Assembly: GCF_021462225.1 (NCBI RefSeq) | Contig: NC_061817.1 | Span: 10,203,327 to 10,267,326 of the forward strand | From: Girardinichthys multiradiatus | Lineage: Eukaryota > Chordata > Actinopteri > Cyprinodontiformes > Goodeidae | Direction: 5' to 3' | DNA: 64,000 nucleotides | Shown here: piece after piece, positions 1 through 11,414 of the stretch | Layout: each line of letters begins with the position of its first letter | Position numbering within the stretch: the stretch's first letter is position 1 | Notes under the pieces: generated by a model | What the model was told of the DNA's origin: nothing | The model's input: only the letters and a program-made list of their open reading frames with translations | The model's database searches: none | Program-made: the position numbers and the translations under genes

Positions 1-210
1 GTCGGATGAAATATGCTAATTTTGTGAGATAGGAATTTTGGGTTTTCATGAGCTGTATGCCAAAATCATCCGTATTAAGACAATAAAAGACCTGAAATAT
101 TTCAGTTAGTGTGCAATGAATCTAAAATATATGAATGTTAAATTTTCATCATTACATTATGGAAAATAATGAACATTATCACAATATGTTAATATTTTGA
201 GAAGGACCTG
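1..210 (+). mobile_element. Right end of a Tc1-like transposon cut by the window edge
   Basis: This segment matches the long terminal inverted repeat found at 34893-35100, 36300-36502, 38360-38560 and 40190-40398. It ends in GGACCTG followed by TA at 211-212, the usual Tc1 target dinucleotide. The first bases resemble those just after the transposase stop at about 39760, so this is the 3' end of a + oriented copy. The transposase itself would lie before base 1. Confidence 0.85.
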
Positions 211-2312
211 TACATGAAACTGAAACATTAATAAATTATGACAAAGTGCCGACATTAATGAGAGATGTTAGTGAATGTAATGTTAGAGTCTGAGTGTCCT
301 GCAGTCCAAATGAAACCCAGTCTGTAAGTCTCTGCACGTACATGTTTGTTTCAAACAAAGATCTGCAACAGTTGCTGCAAAGAATAAATTCAGCGTTGTC
401 TCTAGAGCTACAACAAGCCACACAGTTAACCACAAGGAACTAGTCTGAAACGAGATAGATTTACCTAGTTTAAAAGCTTACATTTTAATTTGTATTACGT
501 GATTGTCACTTTTTTGCTGGAAATGTGATCCATTAGAAATAATTATGTCTACAAAGCTTATTCATAAATGGTTATAATTCCTAAACCTAACCCTGACCAG
601 CTAACATAATAAAAACTAAAAACTCTTAAGATTTTAAAATCTTGGTAGGTATGAAGAATGCAAAAAAAAACAAAAACAAACAAACAAAGACATCTTTATT
701 GGCTATTGTATCTCAAAGTTTTCAGTCACTGCAACGTTCTCTCAGTTAAGATGTAACTGCAATATGGCGCTGTGTTGGCGACAGGGGTCGGGGTTCAAAG
801 TGCGTGGTCTAAGGTATGGTGGCCGAAATAAAAGTATCTCCTTCATTATCCCTCCGGTTTTCTGCTCTTGTGCAAAATTCTGTTCCCCTGCGAAGATCTA
901 TTCCAACCGGTGGATCCGACTGTCTTCACAGCTTTTCTGATCGAATTGTCGGTAAAACGACGAAACGTAATCATGTCAAGTTTGTTACTTGATGTTTTCA
1001 TCTACAGCTTCAAGGAAAAAAACGAATAAATACGTTTCTTTTGATCAAAGAGAGAATCTAAGTCTTTTCCAACTTGTGTCATGTTCACTTTTAACCTGAC
1101 GGACATCAGTCAGTCACCAATACATCGTGTTTATTTATATTTTTTTATTACAGATATAAATCAAATGAAAGTTGACTCGATACGAAAACAATCAGGCTTC
1201 CTGAAAAGATGAAAGTGTAGCTTATTATTCAGTTAAATCGCCTTCTAATGTAAAATAAGACAAAATACTGGATTAATGAAACATATTTCTAGTAGCTAAT
1301 TTTTGATCTTTTATCTAAAATTTATTTTGACTGTCCGAAATATTCTGTTCCCCCCTCATAACATGGGAACAAATTAATTTACCAGCAAGTTTGTGTGTTC
1401 ATTCCTCTTATCATGGACAATAAATCCTGTGAATCTGGACACATTTGCTGTATATCACAGAAACCAATGTGCCCTACCTGAGAGGACAAGCAAACAGGTC
1501 ACCCTTACTGTAGAACTCATAACCTCCAACCTTCTATATAACTATTACTTTATTTAACTTCTACAAAACAAATCTTAAACAACAATGGCAAATTCCAAAA
1601 AGCCAACAGAAATCTTTCCATAAACCCTCTAAGAACACGCCAAATAAACAAAGCATTCCCCTGCTGGTAGGCTTCCAACACTTGCCTGATGAAACCATCT
1701 GTTATATGCATCACATTGGATCTAAAACAAAAATTGAATTTGCATTTTATATGAGAATAAACTACCAACAGAACTATATTCCTTTTTAATGTAATAAAAT
1801 GTTCAGTGTTTTAATTTATGTATGTACCCATGTAAAGTCAGTTTGATGTTCCTCTTCACAGCAGTATTGGCAAAGGTCCTTTAAGTTAGAAATTAACCTT
1901 GTGAAAACCATGTTCAGTTGTCATGCTGTACAAATTTTACTTTACAAACCAACATGATACAAACTGGTCATACTGTAGAATCCAGTGAGTTAAAGCTTAG
2001 AACTGTAATACCATGGCACCTTTGCTGTAAGACACCAATAAAATAAAGACTTACTGGACATTTAATCACTTTTTATATTATTACAATGAGAAGTAAATCA
2101 AGACCAGCAGCAAAACAAGTATGGATTAGAAGGCAAAGATAAAACACACATTTCGGTGAGTGGTTATTCAGGTGCAGGGCGCAACAGGCTCCATAGCCAA
2201 AGCATTTGAGATATCGACAGGTATTAAAACAAAGACAGAAATTCTGTGCCACGAGCTTTTTCCAGTGATTAGGTCTCACTCAGATGAAGGCCTTGCATAA
2301 CCAAGTACCTGT
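211..2312. other. No gene recognised (2.1 kb, AT-rich)
   Basis: I see only short random frames, homopolymer runs (A-rich near 661-685) and no splice-bounded coding segment with a recognisable protein. Nothing here is supported as a gene. Confidence 0.5.
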
Positions 2313-2982
2313 TGTTAGGCATCTTAACCTTTTTTATCAATTTACTGGGGAGCATTAGAAAGTATTTCACAGTCCGGTCTGAGCTACCGCACCCTGTTGG
2401 CGGTCAGACGCCTCGGAGCTCCTCCGGTCCTTGGTCCCCATGAAGCGATCACACTATCTAAAAACTCTTAAAGGAACGACTTTCAACCAGTTTCTAACTT
2501 TTAGCTTCTTTAATCTAAATTAAGGCAGAGGAATGATTACAGAGATCAGCGCTGAGGCTCTCATCTCGGACCATCGCAGTCTGTTAGAGGATGACGAAGA
2601 GCCTCGTTAGGTCACATGTAGTTTTATATCTGGCAATCCAATGCTATGGATGTGCTCTCCCTCAGTGATTATCAGTAGACTATGTGTCACCATTGTGGTG
2701 TCTATCTGTTAGGTTGTGTAGTAGCTGGTGTCCATCCTTAATCTAAGTGTGCTGTAGGTTTCTAATCAACCCAGTTATACCGGCTGCTCCACTATCAAAC
2801 CCAGTGCCCCAGCTTCAGGTCATTTATGACAAACCTTGGGCCATTTATCCTTGAACTGTATGTCTATGAGCATTCTTATCCTATTGTAACAAAAGGGAAA
2901 CATTAGAACTTATATTTTATTTCACTATAGTATAAATGGGAAAAACAGCTATGAGTCATATTAATAAAGGTTATTCCTAACA
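2313..2982 (-). mobile_element. LTR-like segment (probable ERV/LTR retrotransposon 3' LTR, - strand)
   Basis: The segment begins TGTTAGG and ends CCTAACA, the inverted TG...CA ends expected of an LTR about 670 bp long. Read on the - strand it is preceded at about 2983-2996 by a purine-rich AGGGGAGT tract that would serve as the plus-strand primer. A short GAGGTG...CACCTC hairpin lies just before that tract. About 105 bp of it (2376-2480) recurs inverted at 13915-14022. No pol gene is attached, so assignment to an endogenous retrovirus rather than another LTR element is inference. Confidence 0.4.
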
Positions 2983-3796
2983 ACTCCCCTGATGAGGTGT
3001 CATTTAAAGGCACCTCACTAATTTAGATCAGTTAACCCCCTAGGCACTGGGCAGTGGACTGCCTGCAACTGGGTACCCACCCCCCGAAACAATCATTCAA
3101 CCCTGTAAGTGTGTGTTAAACCTATATATGACCAGGGAATCTCCTTCCAGCTGTCACGTGGTTCCTCCCCCCCCAGGGAGGAACACCATCTCTCCGGTAG
3201 ACCCCTGGTTGTGTAAGCAACAGTTGAACCACCTAGTGGAGACGAGTCTAACCCTATCAAACCTGTATGTGTATGATTTAGAGAAACGAGAGAAAGGACA
3301 ACAGCCTGAAGCACAGCAGAAAATTCTGTCTAACATCATGTGAATCAGTTAATGTAGACCCTAAGTGTTGATTGTCTTCATCCATCTTCTCTGCCCCCTG
3401 AGTGACATCCATCCCCAAGCGTCCTTTGGCAGGTTCAGCTACCTGAAAAGGTTAGTCTTAAAATGGAATAAAGAATCATATGTTCATACCGGGCAGATTA
3501 CGCCCAATTGTAGGTAATTAGGAACTACTATTATTATCATTAAAGTAGGCCACATAGTGGCTTAATCATATGGATCTTAGACAAAAATATTTCATCATAA
3601 TCAAAAACAATGTACCTGTTTAGCACAATTAGAAAACTTTTCACTTTAAAGCAGCCTCCATTTGTAACTTATAACATGTCCTAAAAATCAACCTATGGAG
3701 AGGTGAACACATTACTAAAAATAACCTGCAAGGTCCTATTGATACTTTCATTCTATTGCTTAACTAATTTCATTTAATCAATCTCTCATTAACTTA
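2983..3796 (-). mobile_element. Possible degenerate internal sequence next to the LTR-like segment
   Basis: On the - strand this stretch would lie directly upstream of the purine tract and LTR-like segment. Short frames exist, but I recognise no gag, pol or env motif. Everything between 3480 and 3796 is AT-rich and unassigned. The Tc1 at 3797 is inserted in or beside it. Confidence 0.25.
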
Positions 3797-5146
3797 CAGT
3801 CCAGACCAAAAGTTTGGACACACCTTCTCATTCAAAGACTTTTCTTTATTTTCATGACTATGAATATTGTAGCTTCACACTGAAGGCATCAAAACTATGA
3901 ATTAACACATGTGGAATTATATACTGAACAAAAAAGTGTGAAACAACTGAAAATATGTCTTATATTCTAGGTTCTTCAAAGTAGCCACCTTTTGCTTTGA
4001 TTACTGCTCCACACACTCTTGGTATTCTGTTGATGAGCTTCAAGAGGTAGTCACCTGAAATGGTTTTCCAACAGTCTTGAAGGAGTTCCCAGAGATGCTT
4101 AGCACCTGTTGGCCCTTTTGCCTTCACTCTGCAGTCCAGCTCACCCCAAACCATCTCAATTGAGTTCAGGTCCGGTGACTGTGGAGGCCAGGTCATCTGG
4201 CGCAGCACCCCATCACTCTCCTTCTTGGTCAAATAGCCCTTACACAGCCTGGAGGTGTGTTTGGGGTCATTGTCCTGTTGAAAAATAAATGATGGTCCAA
4301 CTAAACGCAAACCGGATGGAATAGCATGCTGCTGCAAGATGCTGTGGTAGCCATGCTGGTTCAGTATGCCTTCAATTTTGAATAAATCCCCAACAGTATC
4401 ACCAGCAAAGCACCCCCACACCATCACACCTCCTCCTCCATGCTTCATGGTGGGAACCAGGCATGTAGAGTCCATCCGTTCACCTCTTCTGCGCCGCACA
4501 AAGACATGGTGGTTGGAACCAAAGATCTCAAACTTGGACTCATCAGACCAAAACACAGATTTCCACTGGTCTAATGTCCATTCCTGGTGTTCTTTAGGCC
4601 AAACAAGTCTCTTCTGCTTGTTGACTGTTCTAGAGATGTATCTGCTGCTAGAACTCTGTGTGGCATTGACCTGTTCTCTAATCTGAGCTGCTGTTAACCT
4701 GCGATTTCTGAGGCTGGTGACTCGGATGAACTTATCGTCCTCAGCAGAGGTGACTCTTGGTCTTCCTTTCCTGGGGCGGTCCTCATGTGAGCCAGTTTCT
4801 TTGTAGCGCTTGATGGTTTTTGCAACTGCACTTGGGGACACTGTCAAAGTTTTCCCAATTGTTCAGACTGACTGACCTTTATTTCTTAAAGTAATGATGG
4901 CCACTCATTTTTCTTTACTTAGCTGCTTTTTTCTTGCCATAATATAAATTCTAACAGTCTATTCAGTAGGACTATCAGCTGTGTACTGTATCCAGCTCCT
5001 GCACAACACTATTTTGTTCAGTATATAATTCCACGTGTTAATTCATAGTTTTGATGCCTTCAGTGTGAAGCTACAATATTCATAGTCATGAAAATAAAGA
5101 AAACTCTTTGAATGAGAAGGTGTGTCCAAACTTTTGGTCTGTACTG
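3797..5146 (-). mobile_element. Tc1-like DNA transposon with long inverted repeats
   Basis: The element is 1350 bp, flanked by TA at 3795-3796 and 5147-5148. It begins CAGTCCAGACC and ends in GGTCTGTACTG, with inverted repeats of about 200 bp (the 3' copy repeats the tract around 3830-3930 in reverse). It carries one transposase gene on the - strand, broken by stop codons. This family is distinct in sequence from the copies at 34893 and 38360. Confidence 0.92.
3960..4940 (-). pseudogene. Tc1 transposase, inactivated by two N-terminal stop codons
   Basis: Read from the ATG at 4938-4940 the frame covers 327 codons including the stop, the usual length of a Tc1 transposase. From residue 32 on it is open. 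The catalytic triad is visible: D in FWSDESKF, D in FQQDNDPKHTS and E in SPDLNSIEMVW. The N-terminal helix-turn-helix region contains stops at codons 12 and 26. Both are TGA where CGA (Arg) is expected, consistent with CpG decay. A later start at residue 32 would lose the first DNA-binding helices, so the copy is judged dead. Confidence 0.9.
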
Positions 5147-5229
5147 TATGTGATTATCTGTACAGCATTCATACCATTAAATCAAATATTCTGATTCCTT
5201 TAATATCAACATTATTCATTAAGTCACAG

Positions 5230-5898
5230 AAATCACTGTAAAGGATATCGGCTCAGACGGCGGGCCACCTTTTCACTTATGGTTTATCCTCTGTCAATCC
5301 AGTAAGCCTGATCACGGCCCCCTCTTTCTTACACCCTTGATTTGAGGGGCCCGTCCCCTTAACTATTTGCATCTGACAGGCGGTTGGCACTCCCAGACCC
5401 CCTGAGTCCATGAAGCCCATGGTTGTAGTCATGCCCCTAAGGATGTTGTATAAGCTGTAGCAGTGAGTGGTGCGGCAGGTAAGCAACAAGGGCAGATATA
5501 TTTAATTAAGGCAGCAAAGAGATGATTAGAAAAGGCCACAGAATTATACATCCATAACAATCCCCCTGTTGAGGCGGGAAAAACCCACCTCACATCAATC
5601 AATGTGTCTAGTGCATATGGACCTAAACTAGAATATGGGAGGCAGTTCCTTCCGTCCGTCGCGTAACTCCGGCCCCCCAAACGCCAAACGGACATACTCT
5701 TTCAAGCTTTAAGCCAACAAATAGACTTTTTATTGTATACAGTCTGGGCCCCAGTGGTAACTCTATCAGAAATGAGCATGTCCAGGAAAAACCTGGGCCC
5801 CTAATAGGAGATAGTTGTAAAATCTCTGTGCTTATACGTGACAGAAAGAACAAAGCCAAAAGGATATGAGAAAATAATGAACAATCAACAAAAGCCAT
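5230..5898 (-). mobile_element. Second LTR-element-like fragment (- strand)
   Basis: On the - strand an AGGGGGAT purine tract (about 5560-5568) is followed by TGTTATGG at 5559. It is preceded by the same kind of GAGGTG...CGCCTC hairpin as at 2985-3010. This looks like the primer tract and LTR start of a related element. A - frame at 5623-5898 begins with a hydrophobic stretch like a signal peptide and might be an envelope remnant, but I cannot support that. The LTR end was not located. The LINE at 5900 abuts it. Confidence 0.35.
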
Positions 5899-5899
5899 A

Positions 5900-8800
5900 A
5901 ACTGTCAGGTACAACCAGACAGAGAGTTAATATCAGCAACTAAGTCATATAAACTGGCTTTACTGAACATTAGATCTCTGTCAGGAAAATCATTTTTAAT
6001 CAATGACTTCATTACTGACCACGATCTTGATGTTCTGTTTTTAACAGAAACATGGTTACATGAATTTAATGAAGCTCCCATTCTGATAGAGGCGACGCCT
6101 CTGAACTACAATTTTCTTTGTGAGAGGAGACAGCAAAGAAAAGGTGGAGGGGTAGCCACTTTGTTTAAAGATTTATTAGAGTGTAAAAAAGTATTTCTGG
6201 GCAAATTTGACTCTTTTGAATATTTGGCTCTCCAGGTAAAGAGCCCTGTCCGAACAATGTTCTTGAATATTTACAGGCCTCCTAAGTCCAAAGCAAACTT
6301 TATCAGTGATTTTAATGAGCTTTTATCTGTGATTTGTGTTTATTATGACTGTTTAATTATTGTGGGAGACTTCAACATTCACATGGACAATCCTGAAGAC
6401 AGAAGTCCAATAGATCTATGTGACACTCTTAGAAATTTTGGTTTGACTCAACATGTTAAACAGCAAACGCACAAACAGGGACATATTTTGGACTTGATCA
6501 TCACTAAGGGTCTAAACATTTCCAGGCTGTCTGTAACTGATGTTGCCCTATCTGACCACTTTTCTGTTATTTTTGAAAGCATCATCTGCAATGACTCAGT
6601 TTGCCAAAGAGACATGATAAGAAAACGCATCTTTAAGGACGGTGCTGCTGAAACCTTTAACCAGATTTACTCTTCTACCTCCACTTTGCCCTGTAACACT
6701 GTAGATGAGCTGGTAGAAAACTTTCATTCTAAAATCTCGGACATCATTGATTCAATTGCTCCAATTAAAGTGAAAGTCGTTTCTCGGGAGAAAAGGTCTC
6801 CGTGGAGAAGTGCTCCACCAGTCAGAAGTGAAAAAAAGGAGTGTCGAAAAGTTGAACGCAGGTGGCGAAAGACTGGACTCCAGGTTCACTACATTATCTA
6901 TAAAGAAAGACAATATATAGATATAACCTACAACTGAAAAATGCAAGGGAATCTTTCTTTTCTGAGATCATCAGCAAAAACATTACCAATGCTCGTGCAT
7001 TATTTGCCACGGTCAACAGGTTAACAAACCCTCCTGTAACTGTAACATCTGAACTCCACTCTACCAGGGCCTGCAATGAATTTGCTAAATTCTTTACTTA
7101 AAAAACCCAAAAGATCAGAGGGGCAGTCAGCACATCAACTCCAGGACCAATGTTGTCTCCAACTAGAACTGATTTTGACAAAGTTTCTCAATTTCACCAA
7201 ATAAACTGCAAAATCTTAGAAGAAATCGTACAGCAACTAAGCTCTTCTTCCTGCTGTCTCAATCTTTTACCCACAGCTTTCCTTAAGAAAGCTTTGCCTG
7301 TAATAACATCTGATTTAACTCAAATAATAAACACGTCCCTTTTGTCAGGTGTTTTTCCCCAGGCCCTAAAAACAGCACTTATCAAACCTCTATTGAAAAA
7401 GAGCAACTTGGACAAGCTGCTACTACAGAACTACAGGCCTATATCAAACCTCCCCTTCATCAGTAAGATTATTGAAAAAGCTGTGTTTCAACAGTTAAAC
7501 AACTTCCTAACTATGACCAACCGCTTCGATGTCTTCCAGTCAGGCTTGCTGCTCACCACAGTACAGACTGCTCTTGTCAAGGTGTTCAATGACATCCGTA
7601 TAAATGCAGACTGTGGAAGAACCACAGTGCTGGTATTATTGGACCTTAGTGCAGCATTTGACACTGTTGATCACTCCATTTTATTAGAGCGCCTGGAAAA
7701 CTGGGTCAGTCTTTCTGGTACAGCACTCAACTGGTTAAAATCCTACTTGAAGGACATGGACTTTTTTGTGTCAGTAGGTAACTTTACATCAGAGACCACA
7801 AAAATCACATGTGGCGTTCCCCAAGGGTCCATCTTAGGGACCCTTCTATTCAATATCTACATGCTCCCCCTAACTCAGATTTTAATAAACAATAACATAA
7901 GTTATCATAACTATGCAGACGACACACAGCTATATGTTACGATGTCACCAGGTGACCATGAACCCATTCAAGCGCTGGGTAAATGCTTAGAAGAAATCCG
8001 TGCATGGATGGGTCAAACATTTCTTCAGCTGAATCAAAACAAAACTGAAGTAATAATCTTTGGACCAAAGGAAGAGCGTTTAAAAGTTAGCACACAGCTT
8101 CATTAATACAGCCAGAAACCACCAATCAGGCTCGAAACCTGGGTGTAGTGATGGACTCAGACCTGAGCCTTCAGAGGCACATAAAGATAGTAACAAGGTC
8201 GGCCTTCAATCACCTAAAGAACATCTCCAGGATTAAAGGACTAATGTCTCAGCAGGACCTTGAAAAACTAATTAATGCGTTCATCTTTAGTAGAATTGAT
8301 TACTGCAACGGTGTCTTCACAGGTCTGCCTAAAAAGTCAATCAGACAGCTGCAGTTGATCCAGAACACTGCTGCCCGCGTCCTCACTAGAACTAAGAAAG
8401 TGGAGCACATCACCCTGGTTCTAAAGTCCTTACACTGGCTGCCTGTAGCTCAGAGAATAGAGTTTAAAATACTTTTGTTAGTCTATAAATCACTGAATGG
8501 CTTAGCATCAAAATACATTACAGACTTGTTGTCAGTGTATCAACCAGCCAGACCTCTCAGGTCTTCTGGCTCAAATCTACTCTACATACACAGAACCAGA
8601 ACCAAACATGGAGAAGAAGCTTTTAGTTCTTATGCTCCACTAATCTGGAATAAACTCCCAGAAATCTGTAAAAGCGCCAAAACCCTAAGTTGCTTTAAAT
8701 CAAGATTAAAAACTTATTTGTTTAGAGTGGCCTTTAACTGGGCCATCTAAACATTATAAGCTACGTTTTCAGTCCAATATTATCCATCATTCTATTCTCT

Positions 8801-8925
8801 TTATTTTTTTAATTACCTGTGTTGTTTGATTTTCTGTATCATTGTAATGTTTTTCCTTATGTACAGCCCCTTGAATGCCTTGTTGCCGAACAGCACTATA
8901 AAAATAAACTTGACTTGACTTGACA
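5900..8925 (+). mobile_element. L2-type LINE (non-LTR retrotransposon), degenerate
   Basis: An apurinic-type endonuclease and a reverse transcriptase are encoded on the + strand. The element ends in an AATAAA-like tract and a short CTTGA repeat tail at about 8905-8925, as in fish L2/CR1-group LINEs. The 5' part is close to complete for the endonuclease, but no first ORF is seen, so it is probably 5'-truncated. Its 5' edge (about 5900) is approximate. Confidence 0.88.
5951..8750 (+). pseudogene. L2 LINE endonuclease-reverse transcriptase, frameshifted
   Basis: Coding similarity runs through three frames: 5951-6937, then about 7150-8106, then 8148-8750. At least two frameshifts or stops therefore break the polyprotein. 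The endonuclease shows LNIRSL, FLTETWL, IYRPP, VGDFNIH and LSDHFSV. The reverse transcriptase shows [33 protein letters not shown] and the catalytic YADDTQLY. The C-terminal block carries the family motifs RIDYCNGVFTGLP and LHWLPVAQRIEFK. It acts on its own mRNA by target-primed reverse transcription when intact. This copy is not. Confidence 0.9.
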
Positions 8926-11150
8926 TCCCATGTGCAGGTTTCTTGAAATTTTATAAATGGGCATCATAAACAAAGTATGTGTAGTCCATAGCCAACTATA
9001 TCCAAAATGTGGAACCAAAAAATAATTTATACAGATGTTTACAATGATTGTGGCCAGAATCCTGATCCAGCCTGGTATCATGAGTGCTTAAATTAATTAC
9101 ATTATGCACACCTAACATACAACCTATGTAGCTATTATAAAACTAACTGTAGCTGAAGCTGGTTACAAAAAGGCTGGTTTACAAGCAAAACACTGCAAAG
9201 GAACAACAACTGATCAGAAGTAATTTATGTTTGTCTGTGCTGTGTTTAGTAAGGTAAAAGGGTAAGAAAAGGTGAGAGTTGCTGATTTGTTTTTCTTTTT
9301 AAACAGTATTTCCACATAACTAACGTTTCTCATTTAGTAGCATACAGTTTTGTCATTTTTCATTTATAACAATCTCATTTAGCCTCTCCTTGCAGCCTTT
9401 GCAGACACATTGTTATAAAGCACTTTCCCAAGCTTTAAAAATCCATCATCTGACAATGGTGCAACAATCAAAGCATTTTTATCCAATAATCTGACTGAAC
9501 TTGTGCCATTTTGCAAAGAAGAATAGACAAAAATGTCAGCCTTTAAATGTTTAACGCTGGGAAAAAAGCACACAAAAGACTGCAGTGAATAGTGGTTCTA
9601 CAAAGTACTGGTTCAGGAGACCTGAATTCAAATGCAGCTTACTTATTTTTATCTGAGGGACAAATTGTAAAAGTTCTAAATTTTGAACTACTTGTAGTTT
9701 CTTTCAAGATTCTTTATTTTCATTATTTTACCATAGTGAAATTTTTCTGAGACCCGGCTCAAAAGATACACATGTAGGTTATAAACATTTACAAAATGTA
9801 AAAACACTTATAGAAAAAGAGAACATATGGACGGAATGTGGCATGTAGTATTTAGTATTTACATAAAGTCCAGCTTGTGCTGAAACAGTCTGAGATGGGC
9901 TGGTGGTTTGTTTATTGTCAGCAGGGATGTTTAGTGTCTGCCTGCAGGGGGACAGTAGTTTTTTAGGCATATAGGTAAAAAGTTGTTAATCATTTCAAAT
10001 GAGTCACCATTATTAAGTAAAATTATATTAATTATTTATATCTCTTGTTTTACCCATTCAAAGCAATTAATCTGATGAAGTACCTCAGTCCTATATTTCG
10101 TCTCTGAGCCGCCATCACAGAGCCAGCTGGTCTGCTTTGGCACATTGTCCTGACCTCAGACCACATGAGACAGCATCTGACTGCAGAATAGCTGCTTTAG
10201 GGTGCCTTCAGTTCAGCTTTACTTCCATGTTTGCACTTCTCATCCATCTGCGTCAGCTGCAAAGGTCTCACTGCACTCTAACAGCATATCATACATTTGG
10301 CCAGCAGGTGTCGCTGTAACACTGCTGCAGCCTTAATGACAAACGTTGCTTTGTCATCTCTGAGACTGCTTACTGTGAAAGGCTGATTGTTTTATTAATT
10401 TCTTTAATAAGATTTTAAAAAATCTTTTTAAAGATCGGTGACTTACTCCTGGTCCTGCACTAAAAAGGACTCCTTGTGTTATGAACAATGTGGCTTATGA
10501 TGCTGAAGTTGGTGTCTGATTCACAGCTTATTATTCTGTACTAAATCAGCTTTTACTGCATCTTCTGAAGAAGTTTGGATTGTATTTGATCATCTCCAGT
10601 TTAACATCTGAAATATTAACCTGCTCAGAATCAGTGTTTAAAACTGACCAGAGAATCCTTAGAAAATGCAATTTGAGGTTTATGAAACCATTTTTCTATT
10701 TGTGAAAAACAAGGTGAATCATTAGAACTCTTTCCTTTAGGCCCTACTTAACTTGAGAATAACTTGAAATGGTCAGTATTTTTTACTTTTGCTGTAATTC
10801 CCCTTACTGTACTTTATTTATTTGTTTATTTGTTTGTTTAACCTTATGGACCTTTGTGTATATCTGCATGTTTCCGTTTGCCTTTCACTTTGTAGCTGGT
10901 TCACATGAATATCCCCTGGTGGGACAATAAAGAATATTTCTATTCTATTCTATTCTTTTCAGACAGATTTAGATCCTTTTTAACTTAAAGTTAATGAAAC
11001 CTAAGCTTTATATGAGAGAAAATATTCTACATTTTTTGAATGTGTATACATCTATTTGTCTGTGTGAATTAATATCACATCGAAATGTCTATACCTCACT
11101 ACTGGACTGAGTGGTTTTTTTGAGTGGCCCCAGTTCTAATTTTCCAATAA
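8926..11150. other. Intergenic, mostly unassigned
   Basis: AT-rich DNA with no supported gene. Around 9690-9740 there is a sequence resembling a LINE 3' tail (- strand), and a clearer + strand LINE tail lies at 10780-10965. The stretch 10080-10330 is more GC-rich but no protein is recognised. Confidence 0.45.
10780..10965 (+). mobile_element. LINE 3' tail fragment with ATTCT repeat end
   Basis: The sequence CCCCTGGTGGGACAATAAAG is followed by repeated TATTC units at 10938-10960. This is the layout of CR1/Rex1-group LINE 3' ends in fish. Only the tail is present. Confidence 0.45.
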
Positions 11151-11414
11151 TGTTGTATCTTAGAGGCCCCCATCTTCCAAAGCTATATGGAGGCGCCCGT
11201 GATGAAGAAGGAGAAAGGGAGAGGGAATGGAGAGCTGGGGAGAAAGGGATGGAAGAAAACAGACGATGAGCGAAAAGAGGAGGAGGAGGAGGAGGAGCAG
11301 CAGCGAGGAGGCAGGCAGTCACAGGAGGAATCGGCGACAGCGGCAGGACAATGGGCTGTCTCCGCTACAGATCATAACGGGCACCGGGTTTGCTTTAACT
11401 AACTGGATTACCAG
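11150..11414 (+). promoter_or_regulatory. ppp1r9b: Candidate promoter and non-coding exon 1 of ppp1r9b
   Basis: This is the first GC- and purine-rich, CpG-containing stretch upstream of the coding exons, and CpG richness continues to about 11700. It ends in a strong splice donor (CCAG/GTAAGG, exon end 11414). It contains a GAG-rich run at 11268-11300. A short upstream ORF, ATG at 11351 to TAA at 11377 (8 codons), would lie in the leader. The coding exon at 20575 has a good acceptor just before it, so an upstream non-coding exon is required. This is the best candidate, but the transcription start is unknown. Confidence 0.4.

Noticed and set aside
5623..5898. 91-codon - frame with signal-peptide-like start, possible retroviral envelope
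   Set aside because: No envelope motif or upstream pol is visible; kept only as part of an uncertain LTR-like fragment.
10300..10320. CTCF-like motif (CCAGCAGGTGTCGC)
   Set aside because: The G-rich core deviates from consensus and a single match is expected by chance; no supporting evidence.
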